NCBI GenBank assembly: GCA_025210375.1
Contig: JAOASB010000045.1
Span: 62,001-126,000 of the forward strand
Source of the DNA: Maledivibacter sp.
GTDB taxonomy: Bacteria > Bacillota > Clostridia > Peptostreptococcales > Caminicellaceae
Direction: 5' to 3'
DNA: 64,000 nucleotides
Part shown: positions 1 to 10,290 of the stretch, in pieces
How the letters are laid out: each line of letters begins with the position of its first letter
Position numbering within the stretch: position 1 is the first letter of the stretch
Position numbers and translations under genes: made by a program
Notes under the pieces: model-generated
What the model was told of the DNA's origin: nothing
The model's input: only the letters and a program-made list of their open reading frames with translations
The model's database searches: none

Positions 1-171
<171 letters not shown>

Positions 172-180
172 TTATTTATT

Positions 181-340
181 GAGGAAATTGCATAACTTTT
201 ATTTGGCTAGGCCTAATATACGAATATCATCCTTAATTTGATTACTTAAGATATAAGCATATTTGATGGTATAGCTTTTGAGGATTTTAAAACTACATGT
301 AGTAGATGGTTTTTATAGAAAGTAATTATGCAATTTGCTC
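181..340. repeat. MITE-like palindromic element, family 1, full copy
   Basis: A 160-bp element bounded by imperfect 20-bp terminal inverted repeats (GAGGAAATTGCATAACTTTT at the left, GAGCAAATTGCATAATTACT on the other strand at the right). It is flanked by a possible 4-bp target duplication, TATT. Related copies lie at 15831-15912 (truncated), 29891-30049 (inverted), 49977-50177 and 61773-61859. It carries no open reading frame. It fills most of the gap between mtaB and hinT. Confidence 0.75.
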
Positions 341-353
341 TATTGATATAAAT

Positions 354-1658
354 CTAATTTTTCACTATTTCTCCAAACATAATATCATTTTCCATTTGGT
401 TTATCTTAGTTGAAACTATTTCACCAATTAAATCATCTGCTCCCTTAGCAGCTACTCTTATATAGTTATCTGTTAATCCTTCTATCTTATTCTTATCTTT
501 AGAATAAAAGTTTTCATATAAAACATTTAATTCTTTATCCACAAATTTATTCATATAGGAATTCATTAATTTATTACCTAGATCTATCATCTTTTCACTA
601 CGCATATTCTTTATAATGCCCTGGACTTGGTTTTCAAACTTAGCTGCGGGAGTACCTTTCCTCGGCGAATACTTGAAAACATGGATTTGGCTAAATTCCA
701 TTTCCTTCACAAATCTATAGGTAGCTTCAAATTCTTCTTCAGTTTCTCCGGGAAAACCCACGATTATATCTGTAGTTATGGCTATATTCGGGATCTCATG
801 TCGTAGATTTTTAACAATTCCCCTAAACTGGTCTGTGGTATATTTTCTATTCATTCTTCTTAGGGTTTCATCACAACCACTTTGTAATGAGATATGGAAA
901 TGGGGACAAAACTTATGAAGATTTTTAATTTCTTTTATAAAATCATTAGTTAGCAAAGTAGGCTCAACAGAACTAAGTCGTATTCTTTCTATTCCTTCTA
1001 CATCATGGACTTCCTTTAAAATATTTAATAAACTAGTATTCTTTAAATCCTTCCCATATGATGCTATATGAATTCCAGTAAGAACAATTTCTTTAAAGCC
1101 ATTTTCTGAAAGTCTTTTCACCTCAGAAACTATATTCTCTGGTTTTCTACTTCTTATAGACCCTCTAGCATAGGGTATAATACAATATGTACAATATTGA
1201 TTACAGCCCTCTTGTATTTTCAAAAAAGCTCTGGTTTTCCCTTTTATTTTGTCTATTGATAATTCTTCAAATTCTTTTACTTCCATTATATCTTCCACAT
1301 AATTGATTTTTTCATATTTATCAATTGATTCTACCAGTTCAACTATTTTATTCCGTTCATTTGTTCCTAAGACAAGATTTACACCTTCTATAGCCATTAC
1401 TTCTTCAGATGCTGTCTGGGCATAACACCCAACTACAACAATAATCGAATCTGGATTTTTTTTCTTCGATCTTCTTATGAATTGTCTAGATTTTCTATCT
1501 CCAAGATTAGTAACCGTACATGTATTTATGACATATACATCTGCTTGTTCATTATTTTCAACTATGTCATATTTGTTTTTTTCAAAAAGCTCCATCATAG
1601 CCTCAGTATCATATTGATTTACTTTGCATCCTAAAGTATAAAAAGCTACCTTCTTCAC
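354..1658 (-). CDS. mtaB: tRNA threonylcarbamoyladenosine (t6A37) methylthiotransferase MtaB
   Basis: 434 aa radical-SAM enzyme that adds a methylthio group to t6A37 of ANN-decoding tRNAs (ms2t6A). The N-terminal MTTase domain has its three cluster cysteines near residues 11, 47 and 78 (GCKVNQYDT, NTCTVTN, VVGCYAQ). The radical-SAM cluster motif CNQYCTYC lies at 152-159, and a TRAM-type RNA-binding region closes the protein. The start is GTG, immediately after the rsmE stop codon (TAA then GTG), with GGAGGT inside the end of rsmE, so translational coupling is likely. Last gene before hinT in the heat-shock/RNA-modification cluster. Confidence 0.95.
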   Translation of the reverse strand: MKKVAFYTLGCKVNQYDTEAMMELFEKNKYDIVENNEQADVYVINTCTVTNLGDRKSRQFIRRSKKKNPDSIIVVVGCYAQTASEEVMAIEGVNLVLGTNERNKIVELVESIDKYEKINYVEDIMEVKEFEELSIDKIKGKTRAFLKIQEGCNQYCTYCIIPYARGSIRSRKPENIVSEVKRLSENGFKEIVLTGIHIASYGKDLKNTSLLNILKEVHDVEGIERIRLSSVEPTLLTNDFIKEIKNLHKFCPHFHISLQSGCDETLRRMNRKYTTDQFRGIVKNLRHEIPNIAITTDIIVGFPGETEEEFEATYRFVKEMEFSQIHVFKYSPRKGTPAAKFENQVQGIIKNMRSEKMIDLGNKLMNSYMNKFVDKELNVLYENFYSKDKNKIEGLTDNYIRVAAKGADDLIGEIVSTKINQMENDIMFGEIVKN

Positions 1659-2417
1659 TTATTTACCTCCTAGGTCTCCTAATTCATAGACAAGTATACT
1701 AGTGGCCACTAATCCAGCAGTTTCCGTTCTAAGTATCCTTGGTCCAAGGCTCACTGACAAGCCTCCTAGCTTCTCAACCTCTAGCACTTCTTCCTTGGTA
1801 AACCCACCTTCTGGACCAATAATAATACCTATTTTTCGAATATCGTCTTTACCCATAATGGCTTTCCTTATACCTCTATTTTTTTCTTCCTCATAGGGAA
1901 TTATAATCATATCAAAATCTTCTAAAATGCTATTTATATCCTTTATATATAGCATATTACCAATCTCAGGTATTATTCCTCTCTTGCATTGTTTAGCCGC
2001 TTCTCCAGCTATCTTCTGCCATCTTTCGATTTTTTTCTTTTCAGAAGACTTATCTCTAATCTTTACAACACATCTTTCAGAAATAATCGGTACAATTTTA
2101 GCTACTCCTATTTCAATATTTTTTTGTATAATCAAATCCATTTTACTTGATTTAGGTATCCCTTGAAATAATACCACTTCTAGGGGGGATTCAGTCATGG
2201 ATAAATATTTATCACATATCTTACACTCTATAAATTTCTTATCAACATTACATATTGAAGCAATATAATCCATGCTTTCCATATTGCAAACTTCTATCTT
2301 ATCCCCTATGTTCAGTCTTAATACTTTAGTAATATGCTTTATATCCTCTGAATTATTAATAACTATCCTATCTTGCTGCTCAAAAATATTGTCCTTATTA
2401 ACAAAAAATCTATTCAT
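1659..2417 (-). CDS. rsmE: 16S rRNA (uracil1498-N3)-methyltransferase RsmE
   Basis: 252 aa SPOUT-family methyltransferase for m3U1498 of 16S rRNA. The C-terminal knot motifs are clear: IGPEGGFTKEE near residue 200 and LGPRILRTETAG near 225. Length is normal for the family. Its start overlaps the end of prmA by 8 bases and its stop abuts mtaB, so prmA-rsmE-mtaB form a tightly coupled unit downstream of dnaJ, as in many Firmicutes. Confidence 0.95.
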   Translation of the reverse strand: MNRFFVNKDNIFEQQDRIVINNSEDIKHITKVLRLNIGDKIEVCNMESMDYIASICNVDKKFIECKICDKYLSMTESPLEVVLFQGIPKSSKMDLIIQKNIEIGVAKIVPIISERCVVKIRDKSSEKKKIERWQKIAGEAAKQCKRGIIPEIGNMLYIKDINSILEDFDMIIIPYEEEKNRGIRKAIMGKDDIRKIGIIIGPEGGFTKEEVLEVEKLGGLSVSLGPRILRTETAGLVATSILVYELGDLGGK

Positions 2418-3357
2418 CCCTATCTACAGCTCCTAATTCAGATACTATAGCTGCCCACTCTCCAAGTCTTTCAATAGATACCACATTTAAACCATTAGAC
2501 TCAAGAGCCTCAGTAACTTCATCTATCTTTTCTAAAATAATACCCGATGCTATAAATTTTGAATTAGGCTTCATAAATGTAGTTATGTCCTTAGCTAATA
2601 TTTTTATAATATCCGCAATTATATTTGCTACAACAATATCTGCTTTCCCTTTTATAACCTCCATCAAATTACCATGTCTTATATCAACGATATTTTGAAC
2701 TGAATTTATTTCTGCATTTGACATTGAAACCTTATATGCTACTTCATCAATGTCTACCCCAATTGCCTTTTTTGCTCCGAGCTTAGCAGCTATTATGGAG
2801 AGAATTCCGCTACCGCAGCCAATGTCATAAACAATGCTATTGTCTTGTACATATTTTTCTAATAGACGTGTACACATTGTTGTAGTTTCATGGGTTCCAG
2901 TTCCAAAAGCCATTCCTGGATCTAGTTCAACTACAACTTCATCCCCACTAGGTACATACTCTTCCCAAGTAGGTTTTACAACAACTTTTTCACCAATCTT
3001 TTTAGGCTTATAATACTTTTTCCATGAATTTGCCCAATCCTCTTCATAGACCTCGGCAGTAGTAACTTGTTCTAATTCATTGTCCCTAGAAAAATTATAT
3101 ACGTGCTGCTTAATAAGTTCAATTTTATCTAGTAAATCTTCACTTTCTGGAAGATATCCCTTTACAACTGCACCTTCATAATCCATATCTAATGAATTTA
3201 TATCAAAGTAGTCCCAGCTTGTTTGTTCTTTCATATTGATAATTAAATCCTTTGGGTCCTCAATAACTACTCCGCCAACACCCACATCATAAAGAACATC
3301 ACATACTGCATCTACCGATTCACTTATAGTCTTGATTTTAATTTCATACCATTTCAT
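2410..3357 (-). CDS. prmA: Ribosomal protein L11 methyltransferase PrmA
   Basis: 315 aa SAM-dependent enzyme that trimethylates ribosomal protein L11. The N-terminal substrate-recognition half precedes the family signature DPGMAFGTGTHETT (about residue 145) and SAM motif I DIGCGSGILSI (about 178); NIIADI-type motif IV follows. GGAGGG precedes the ATG by six bases. It lies after the dnaJ terminator and overlaps rsmE, so expression needs readthrough or an internal promoter. Confidence 0.96.
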   Translation of the reverse strand: MKWYEIKIKTISESVDAVCDVLYDVGVGGVVIEDPKDLIINMKEQTSWDYFDINSLDMDYEGAVVKGYLPESEDLLDKIELIKQHVYNFSRDNELEQVTTAEVYEEDWANSWKKYYKPKKIGEKVVVKPTWEEYVPSGDEVVVELDPGMAFGTGTHETTTMCTRLLEKYVQDNSIVYDIGCGSGILSIIAAKLGAKKAIGVDIDEVAYKVSMSNAEINSVQNIVDIRHGNLMEVIKGKADIVVANIIADIIKILAKDITTFMKPNSKFIASGIILEKIDEVTEALESNGLNVVSIERLGEWAAIVSELGAVDRDE

Positions 3358-3452
3358 TTCTAACCCTCCATAACAAGCTTTTTCAAAATTTATTATACCC
3401 TAAGGTAAAGAGTATTACAAAGAAAATAAAAATAAATCCTATAAAAAGAAAA

Positions 3453-3481
3453 TCACCTAGTAAACTAGGTAATCTAGGTGA
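3453..3481 (-). terminator. Rho-independent terminator after dnaJ
   Basis: On the minus strand the hairpin TCACCTAG...CTAGGTGA starts right behind the dnaJ stop codon and is followed by TTTTCTTTTT. It would end or attenuate the hrcA-dnaJ transcript before prmA. Confidence 0.75.
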
Positions 3482-3482
3482 C

Positions 3483-4619
3483 TTACATGCTAAAAGCATC
3501 TTTGACCTTATCAAAAAAGGACTTTTTTTGTTCGTGAACATCTTCTCCACTAATCTCAGCAAATTTTCGTAGTACATCCTTCTGTTCTTCGTTTAATTTC
3601 TTAGGTATGTCTACTATTACTTTTACATATTGATCTCCCCGTCCATTACTATTTAATACATGTACCCCTTTGCCCTTTAATCTAAATACTGTACTACTTT
3701 GTGTTCCTTCAGGTATGTTGTATTTTACTTTTCCATCTAATGTAGGAACAACTATTTCATCTCCTAGTGTTGCTTGAACAAAGGTAATTGGGATTTCACA
3801 AATAATATCATAACCATCTCTTTTAAAAATCTTATGGGGAAGCATCCTTATTACAAGATATAGGTCTCCATGGGGGCCCCCTTTAGTTCCAGGTTCTCCT
3901 TCACCTCTAAGGGTTATAACTGAGTTACTATCTACTCCAGCAGGAATTTTAACATTAATTTTCTTTTTCTTTCTGACCTTGCCATGTCCATTACACTCTT
4001 CACATGGGTTATCTATTATTGTTCCTTCTCCATTACAGCTGTCACAGGTTCTAACATTAACAAATGACCCTAAAGGTGTTCTTTGTGTATATCTTACTTC
4101 TCCAGTTCCACCACATTTTTGGCATGTTTTTTTGCTAGCACCTGGTTTCGCACCAGTCCCATGACATTTACTGCATTCCTCATGTCTAGATACTTCTATA
4201 TCTCTGTCGACACCAAAAGCCGCTTCTTCAAAGGATAAGTCCACTTGAATCTTTATATCTGAACCTTTTTGTGGTCTATTTCTTCTTCTACCCGATGAAA
4301 ATCCTCCACCAAACATATCGAAAATATCACCAAATATATCTTCAAAACCGCCAAATCCACCTTGACCTGCTCCAAATCCACCTTGTCCATTGCCATTTAC
4401 TCCTGCATGGCCAAACTGGTCGTACATATTTCTTTTTTGTTTATCACTAAGCACCTCATAGGCTTCACTTAACTCTTTAAATTTTTGTTCAGCCTCTTTA
4501 TTATCCGGATTCCTATCGGGATGATACTTCATGGCCAATTTTCTATATGCTTTTTTTAGAGCTGCATCATCAACATTTTTATCGACACCTAAAATTTCAT
4601 AATAATCTCTTTTACTCAC
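3483..4619 (-). CDS. dnaJ: Molecular chaperone DnaJ (Hsp40)
   Basis: 378 aa co-chaperone that delivers substrates to DnaK and stimulates its ATPase. J domain at 1-70 with the HPD motif (YHPDRNPDN), Gly/Phe-rich linker at about 75-115, then four CxxCxGxG zinc motifs ([32 protein letters not shown]) at about 150-210 and the C-terminal substrate domain: a complete class A DnaJ. The start is GTG with GGCGG seven bases upstream. It is separated from dnaK by almost 400 bp that hold a duplicated terminator and a palindromic element. Confidence 0.97.
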   Translation of the reverse strand: MSKRDYYEILGVDKNVDDAALKKAYRKLAMKYHPDRNPDNKEAEQKFKELSEAYEVLSDKQKRNMYDQFGHAGVNGNGQGGFGAGQGGFGGFEDIFGDIFDMFGGGFSSGRRRNRPQKGSDIKIQVDLSFEEAAFGVDRDIEVSRHEECSKCHGTGAKPGASKKTCQKCGGTGEVRYTQRTPLGSFVNVRTCDSCNGEGTIIDNPCEECNGHGKVRKKKKINVKIPAGVDSNSVITLRGEGEPGTKGGPHGDLYLVIRMLPHKIFKRDGYDIICEIPITFVQATLGDEIVVPTLDGKVKYNIPEGTQSSTVFRLKGKGVHVLNSNGRGDQYVKVIVDIPKKLNEEQKDVLRKFAEISGEDVHEQKKSFFDKVKDAFSM

Positions 4620-4789
4620 TTATTTACCGCCTTTCTTTTATGGTTGGTGAGTATTTATAGAATCACAAGTCACAGATTTTAAAGAGAATGAAACCCGCTG
4701 TCTTAACTCTTCACACTGTAATTTGATTATCTATAACATTAAATCTATTATACATTAAAGATTGATATTAGTACAACATATCAATCTTA

Positions 4790-4980
4790 AGGCACCCTCT
4801 TGGGTGCCTCAGGTTGATGAAAAAAGCTCAATTTCTACGTTGCTACTAAAATCTCCGGTACTCACTTGCTGTGAAGCAAGCTCCGTTCCTCAATTTTAGC
4901 GCGCCTTGAACTTGAACTTTTATCACAGCCTGTCATCTTGTTGACTTTGTCAACAATCTGAGGCACCCTCTTGGGTGCCT
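4790..4980 (-). repeat. Palindrome-duplicating element, family 2, copy A (dnaK-dnaJ gap)
   Basis: A 151-nt interior (4810-4960) lies between two identical 20-bp hairpins AGGCACCCTCTTGGGTGCCT (4790-4809 and 4961-4980). The outer flanks restore one longer palindrome (CTTAAGGCACCC ... GGGTGCCTTAAG), which suggests the ancestral site was a single dnaK terminator. Read on the minus strand the interior begins CAGATTGTTGACAAAGTCAA and ends CAACCTG; its ends form an imperfect inverted repeat (AGGCTGTGATAAAAGTTCAA on one side, AGGTTGATGAAAAAAGCTCA on the other). The same interior architecture and length recur at 13577-13727 and 49735-49885. Either hairpin can act as a terminator behind dnaK. Confidence 0.8.
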
Positions 4981-5015
4981 TAAGCATTATTTATCTTTAT
5001 CAGTTTACTTAACCT

Positions 5016-6863
5016 TTACTTATCTTCATCATCCACAACTTCATAGTCTGCATCTACAACATTATCATCCTTGTCTTGATCTCCAGGGTTTCCAGGTTGT
5101 TCTCCTGCTTGTGCCCCATCCTGTGGTTGAGCTGCTTGATACATCTGTTGTGCTAAGCCATGGAAAGCATTTGTAAGCTCTTCAGCAGCTTTATCAATTT
5201 CTTCTGTATTATCTCCCTCTAGGGCTTTCTTTAGAGCTTGCTGCTTTTCTTCTATCTTAGCTTTCTCATCAGCAGAAATCTTGTCACCATGCTCCTTTAC
5301 AGCCTTTTCTGTTTCATATACTAATGAATCAGCTTTATTTCTAGACTCAATTCCTTCTTTTTTCTTCTTATCTTCTTCTGCAAACTTTTCAGCTTCTTTA
5401 ACCTTCTTATCAATTTCTTCATCGGATAGGTTAGTTGATGCTGTAATAGTAATGTTTTGTTCCTTACCAGTTCCTAAATCCTTTGCCGATACATGTACTA
5501 TACCATTTGCATCTATATCAAAACCAACTTCTACTTGAGGAATTCCCCTTGGTGCTGGTGGAATTCCTGTAAGCTGAAATCTACCAAGAGTTGAATTATC
5601 ATTAGCCATTTGCCTTTCACCCTGAAGTACATGTATATCAACGGCTGTTTGATTATCAGCTGCTGTTGAAAATACTTGGCTCTTTTTAGTAGGTATTGTT
5701 GTATTTCTCTCAATAAGCTTTGTAAATACTCCCCCCAAGGTTTCAATACCTAATGAAAGAGGTGTAACATCTAGCAATAGTAGGTCTTTTACTTCACCAG
5801 TTAAAACTCCAGCTTGGATTGCAGCACCTACAGCAACACATTCATCGGGATTTACACCTTTAAACGGATCTTTATTTAGTATAGTCTTGATTGCTTTTTG
5901 TACAGCAGGTATTCTTGTAGAACCTCCAACTAATATAATTCTATCAATTTCTCCAGGAGATAAATCTGCATCCTTTAATGCCTTTCTAGTTGGTTCCAAT
6001 GTAGATTCAACTAAATGTGCAGATAATTGCTCAAACTTAGCCCTTGTTAAATCAATATTTAAATGAAGTGGTCCTGCTGCTGAAGCAGTAATAAACGGTA
6101 AGTTTACATTAGTAGTTTGAACAGTTGATAATTCTTTCTTAGCTTTTTCAGCAGCATCCTTTAATCTTTGTAATGACATATTATCACTACGAAGATCTAT
6201 CCCATGCTCCTTTTTAAATTCTTCAGCTAAATAGTCTATTACAACCTTATCAAAATCATCTCCACCTAGATGATTGTTTCCATTAGTAGCTAAAACCTCA
6301 AATACTCCATCTCCAAGTTCTAGGATAGATACATCAAAGGTACCTCCACCTAAGTCAAATACTAATATCTTTTGATTTTCATCTTCTTTATCGGTACCAT
6401 AGGATAAGGAAGCAGCTGTAGGCTCATTTATAATTCTTCTAACATTTAAACCCGATATTTTCCCAGCATCCTTAGTGGCCTGTCTTTGGCTATCAGTAAA
6501 ATATGCAGGTACTGTTATAACTGCATCTGTAACAGTTTCTCCAAGATAGCTTTCTGCATCAGCCTTTAGCTTCATAAGTATCATTGCTGATATTTCCTGA
6601 GGGCTATATTCTTTATCATCTATTTTTGTCTTATGGTCTGTTCCCATATGTCTTTTAATTGATATAATCGTTCTCTCAGGATTTGTTATAGCCTGTCTCT
6701 TAGCAGTCTCACCTACCAATCTTTCACCATTTTTTGCAAATGCAACGATAGATGGTGTAGTCCTATTTCCTTCTGCATTAGGTATAACTACAGCTTCTCC
6801 TCCTTCTAAAACTGAAACACATGAGTTTGTAGTACCTAAGTCAATTCCAATAACCTTTCCCAT
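5016..6863 (-). CDS. dnaK: Molecular chaperone DnaK (Hsp70)
   Basis: 615 aa ATP-dependent foldase. The nucleotide-binding domain opens with [12 protein letters not shown] and contains the phosphate-2 motif [10 protein letters not shown] and the adenosine motif LVGGSTRIP; the substrate-binding domain and helical lid follow, with an acidic tail ([13 protein letters not shown]). Length and start (AGGAGG ten bases before ATG) are normal. It sits between grpE (190 bp upstream) and a duplicated terminator, and is controlled with the operon by CIRCE/HrcA. Confidence 0.98.
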   Translation of the reverse strand: MGKVIGIDLGTTNSCVSVLEGGEAVVIPNAEGNRTTPSIVAFAKNGERLVGETAKRQAITNPERTIISIKRHMGTDHKTKIDDKEYSPQEISAMILMKLKADAESYLGETVTDAVITVPAYFTDSQRQATKDAGKISGLNVRRIINEPTAASLSYGTDKEDENQKILVFDLGGGTFDVSILELGDGVFEVLATNGNNHLGGDDFDKVVIDYLAEEFKKEHGIDLRSDNMSLQRLKDAAEKAKKELSTVQTTNVNLPFITASAAGPLHLNIDLTRAKFEQLSAHLVESTLEPTRKALKDADLSPGEIDRIILVGGSTRIPAVQKAIKTILNKDPFKGVNPDECVAVGAAIQAGVLTGEVKDLLLLDVTPLSLGIETLGGVFTKLIERNTTIPTKKSQVFSTAADNQTAVDIHVLQGERQMANDNSTLGRFQLTGIPPAPRGIPQVEVGFDIDANGIVHVSAKDLGTGKEQNITITASTNLSDEEIDKKVKEAEKFAEEDKKKKEGIESRNKADSLVYETEKAVKEHGDKISADEKAKIEEKQQALKKALEGDNTEEIDKAAEELTNAFHGLAQQMYQAAQPQDGAQAGEQPGNPGDQDKDDNVVDADYEVVDDEDK

Positions 6864-7051
6864 GTTTTTTCCTCCTTAACAAAAGTATATTTATATTATT
6901 TAGATTTTAATTGCTATATATAGATAAACAACACTAAATCTGAATTGAAAGCCCTTAAGCTTTGTCTTTATAATTTATTTAAACCTAAAGTTGTTCATCT
7001 TTAAAGCAAGTAATAAACACATTGATTTATTGATAAATCCTTTTCAAAATA

Positions 7052-7630
7052 CTATTTGGATACTTTTACCATACTTGGTCTTATAACCTTTGAATTTAAT
7101 ATGTATCCCTTTTGCAATACATCAATAACAATATCAGATTCCTTACCATCACATTCTTCCTGCATTACTGCATGATGAAGATTAGGGTCAAACTCCTTGT
7201 CAAGAGCATCTATTTCTTCTATACCATGTTTTTCTAACACATCTAGAATTTGTTTCAATATCATTTCAATCCCACTAAGAAGCCCATCTGATTCCTCACC
7301 ATTATTTTGGGCTGATCCTATCGCCCTTTCAAAGTTATCGATGATAGGTAGAATATCTACTACTATTTTCTCACTTCCAAATTTATATATATCACCTTTT
7401 TCCTTTTCTATTCTTCTTTTATAGTTCTGAAAATCTGCAGATAGCCTCATAAATTTATTATTACATTCTGCTAATTGATTTTTCACAGCTTCAATCCCAC
7501 CAGCTTCATTTGCTTGATCTGTAATTTCTTCTTTTACTGCATCTAGGTTACTATCCACATCTTGATTTATTGCCTCTTCATCACCACTATCCTTTGAATG
7601 GAGTTCCTTTTCATCTACTGTATTTTTCAT
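7052..7630 (-). CDS. grpE: Nucleotide exchange factor GrpE
   Basis: 192 aa nucleotide-exchange partner of DnaK. An acidic low-complexity N-terminus is followed by the long dimerisation helix (residues about 50-100) and the beta domain with FDPNLHHAVMQEE and VLQKGYILNSKVIRPSMVKV, both family hallmarks. A frame extension would allow a TTG start seven codons earlier (7651), but AAGGTGGG lies correctly spaced before the ATG at 7630, which I prefer. It follows the chaperonin gene by under 30 bases. Confidence 0.96.
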   Translation of the reverse strand: MKNTVDEKELHSKDSGDEEAINQDVDSNLDAVKEEITDQANEAGGIEAVKNQLAECNNKFMRLSADFQNYKRRIEKEKGDIYKFGSEKIVVDILPIIDNFERAIGSAQNNGEESDGLLSGIEMILKQILDVLEKHGIEEIDALDKEFDPNLHHAVMQEECDGKESDIVIDVLQKGYILNSKVIRPSMVKVSK

Positions 7631-7658
7631 AAAATCACCCACCTTACTCAATCTTAGT

Positions 7659-9191
7659 TTAGCTTAGTTTTTTTCCTTTTAATATTAGATTTATTCTAAG
7701 TATAGCTTCAGCTACCTCTCCAGCTTTTTCCAATACACTTGTCTTTACATAGGCTGGATCAAGTATTTCCTCATTTAACACTTCATCAATATCCCCATTG
7801 TCAAAATCTATGGATACAAATTTCTTTTTTTCTAATTTTATAGCAGCTATAACTTTCTCAAAGATCTCTAAAGAATTAAATCCACTATTATCAACCATTT
7901 GAAGAAAAGGCTTCCTTAATGCATGTATAACACAATCAAATCCATATTTCTCCATGCCAGTTAAGTCTTCTCTGTATTTTTTTAATATATTAGAAATATA
8001 AATCTCTAGAGCCCCACCTCCTGGAACAACCCCATGTTTGATTGCAAATTGAAGGGACGCAGCAGCATCCTTAGCTATTCTTTCCCTTTCTCTAGTTATC
8101 TCCCCAGTAGCAGCAGATATTATTATAGTAGAGTATGCCTTGCCATGTCCATCTTGGATTAATACTTGTTCTTTTTGTGCATCATAAACTACTTTATCTG
8201 CCATACCACAATAACTGTTTAAGTCATCAATACTCTTATAGAGTGCTGATTTCTTAATTATTTTACAACCGCAATGTTTGGCTGCCTTTTGCAATTGACT
8301 ATATAAAACCCTATCAGCAACAAAAACATTCCCATCCGAAAGTATTTGCATTGCCATAGGATTAATTCCTCTATTACATATAAGTAGATTTACCTTCATC
8401 TGAGCGATTTTCTCTGCCCAGGCTTTCATAAACTCTACATTTTGCAGATAATTATTTAGTCCAGCTTCAGTTGATAAAAGCTCCTTTTTATCTTCATCTA
8501 TATCTAAACAATCATCCAATACCATAATCTTAGCACCATTTATGGTCAAATCATCAAAATAATTTAGTAGCTTTTTGTCTAAAACAACACCACTAAGCAC
8601 TTCACTTTCTGTACCTTCCATAGCTTCAATACAATCAGAAAGCTTAAAGCTACTATTTTTCAACTCCTCGTATCCAATACCCTCAGCAGATTTATAAATT
8701 AAGTTTGAAATTTCTTCATCTTCTCTAGCTGATATATAGGCTACTTTCTTTAATAGATTAGAATTTTCCTTAGTTATGGTTATTTTCTCCATTTCAATTA
8801 TGTCGATGGCTTTTTTAATACCCTTTTTTATCCCTTCAACTATCTTATGTATCGGGACACCCATTTCAGCTTTTTCTAAGGCCGAACTAAGAAGTGCCCC
8901 AGCTAAAACAGTCAATGTTGTAGTCCCATCTCCAACTTCTTTTTCCTGACACATAACAGTATTGATCAACAATCTAGCTGCGGGATGAGACGTACTTATC
9001 TCACTTAGTATGGTTACTCCATCATTAGTAATTATAGCATTCCCATAGTCATCTACAACCATGCAATCCATTCCCCTTGGTCCAAGAGTTCCTGAAACCG
9101 TAGATACTACAGAATTTATGGCATTTATATTATTATTTAGAGCCGATAATCTGAGTTCAGTCTTTTCAAATTCATTTTCATTGTTTTTCAT
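7659..9191 (-). CDS. Archaeal-like (group III) chaperonin of the TCP-1/Cpn60 superfamily
   Basis: 510 aa chaperonin subunit expected to form a double-ring ATP-driven folding chamber. It resembles thermosome/CCT proteins more than GroEL: an N-terminal GTLGPRGMDCMVVDD, nucleotide motif GDGTTTLTVLAGALL near residue 88, and VPGGGALEIYI near 400. The GroEL C-terminal GGM tail is absent. Established knowledge: some Firmicutes (first described in Carboxydothermus) carry such chaperonins inside the dnaK operon, and the position here, between hrcA and grpE, fits exactly. It starts 53 bases after hrcA and is therefore presumably CIRCE-controlled. Confidence 0.9.
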   Translation of the reverse strand: MKNNENEFEKTELRLSALNNNINAINSVVSTVSGTLGPRGMDCMVVDDYGNAIITNDGVTILSEISTSHPAARLLINTVMCQEKEVGDGTTTLTVLAGALLSSALEKAEMGVPIHKIVEGIKKGIKKAIDIIEMEKITITKENSNLLKKVAYISAREDEEISNLIYKSAEGIGYEELKNSSFKLSDCIEAMEGTESEVLSGVVLDKKLLNYFDDLTINGAKIMVLDDCLDIDEDKKELLSTEAGLNNYLQNVEFMKAWAEKIAQMKVNLLICNRGINPMAMQILSDGNVFVADRVLYSQLQKAAKHCGCKIIKKSALYKSIDDLNSYCGMADKVVYDAQKEQVLIQDGHGKAYSTIIISAATGEITRERERIAKDAAASLQFAIKHGVVPGGGALEIYISNILKKYREDLTGMEKYGFDCVIHALRKPFLQMVDNSGFNSLEIFEKVIAAIKLEKKKFVSIDFDNGDIDEVLNEEILDPAYVKTSVLEKAGEVAEAILRINLILKGKKLS

Positions 9192-9244
9192 TATTTTATC
9201 CTTTCACAAAAGGCTAAACTATGGCCTTTGCAAGTATAGAAGGT

Positions 9245-10273
9245 TTAAGGTAAAATATCATCAATATTTTTAGATAGTATATTTGTTAAGTATTTCAAAA
9301 CTGCAACAACTCTTGAATAATCCATCCTTGTAGGGCCAATTACTCCAACCTTGCCAATAGTTTTTCCATTTAACCTATAGGTCGCAGTTATGATACTACA
9401 ATCCTTCATCTCATCTATTTCGTTTTCATTACCTATCCTAATACCTATATCATCACATGTATCATTTCTTAATAGCTCATACATTAAATCCTTTTTCTCG
9501 ATAGCGGATAAAAACTTCTTAGCCTTATTTATATCAGTATACTCCGGCAAATTAAATATGTTAGTTATTCCATCCAGATAAATCTCACTTTCATCCATAT
9601 CCATAAGACAGTCATGTAATTTAGGTATTATTTCATCAATAGCGGCACTATAATCTATTAATTCGCTTTTGATTTTTTCTGTTATTTCGTCATCTACGTC
9701 GGATATTGTCTTTCCACTTAATTTATCCTGTAGTATGTTTGATACTGTATTTAAAATATTTTGAGAAATCCCATTAATTCTTAATATAGAATTCTTTATT
9801 ATTCCTGTACTAGAAACCAGTATTAATAAAACTTTATCACTATCTACCTGAACCAATTTTATATTTTTAAGCTTACTACTTTTAAACTGAGGAGATAAAC
9901 TCATGGAGGTCAAATTGGTAATCTGCGATAATATTTTTGATGTATTTTTTATTACATCATCAATTTCTACTATTTGATTCAATAATAATTCTTTAATAAT
10001 TTTCTTTTGTCTATTTTCCAGTTCATATTTTCTCATCAAGCTGTCCACATAAAGTCTATAGGCCAAATCCGATGGGATTCTACCAGCAGAAGTATGGGGT
10101 GAAAGTAAATATCCCAAATCTTCTAGGTCAGACATTTCATTTCTTATTGTGGCCGAACTAATACCTAGGTCGTATTTTTTAGCTATGGTCCTAGATCCAA
10201 CTGGCTGAGCTGTGGAAATAAAATCATTAATTATTGCCTGTAATATTTTTAGTTTTCTTTCAACTAATGTCAT
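9245..10273 (-). CDS. hrcA: Heat-inducible transcriptional repressor HrcA
   Basis: 342 aa repressor that binds CIRCE operators. An N-terminal winged helix (LKILQAIINDFISTAQPVGS, ATIRNEMSDLEDLGYL, HTSAGRIPSDLAYRLYVD) precedes the GAF-like and dimerisation regions and the C-terminal GKVGVIGPTRMDYSRV motif. The reading frame is open for 50 more codons, but that stretch would cover the CIRCE site and promoter; the ATG at 10273 follows GGAGAG by seven bases and gives the usual family length. First gene of the heat-shock operon. Confidence 0.96.
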   Translation of the reverse strand: MTLVERKLKILQAIINDFISTAQPVGSRTIAKKYDLGISSATIRNEMSDLEDLGYLLSPHTSAGRIPSDLAYRLYVDSLMRKYELENRQKKIIKELLLNQIVEIDDVIKNTSKILSQITNLTSMSLSPQFKSSKLKNIKLVQVDSDKVLLILVSSTGIIKNSILRINGISQNILNTVSNILQDKLSGKTISDVDDEITEKIKSELIDYSAAIDEIIPKLHDCLMDMDESEIYLDGITNIFNLPEYTDINKAKKFLSAIEKKDLMYELLRNDTCDDIGIRIGNENEIDEMKDCSIITATYRLNGKTIGKVGVIGPTRMDYSRVVAVLKYLTNILSKNIDDILP

Positions 10274-10290
10274 ATTACCACTCTCCATTG

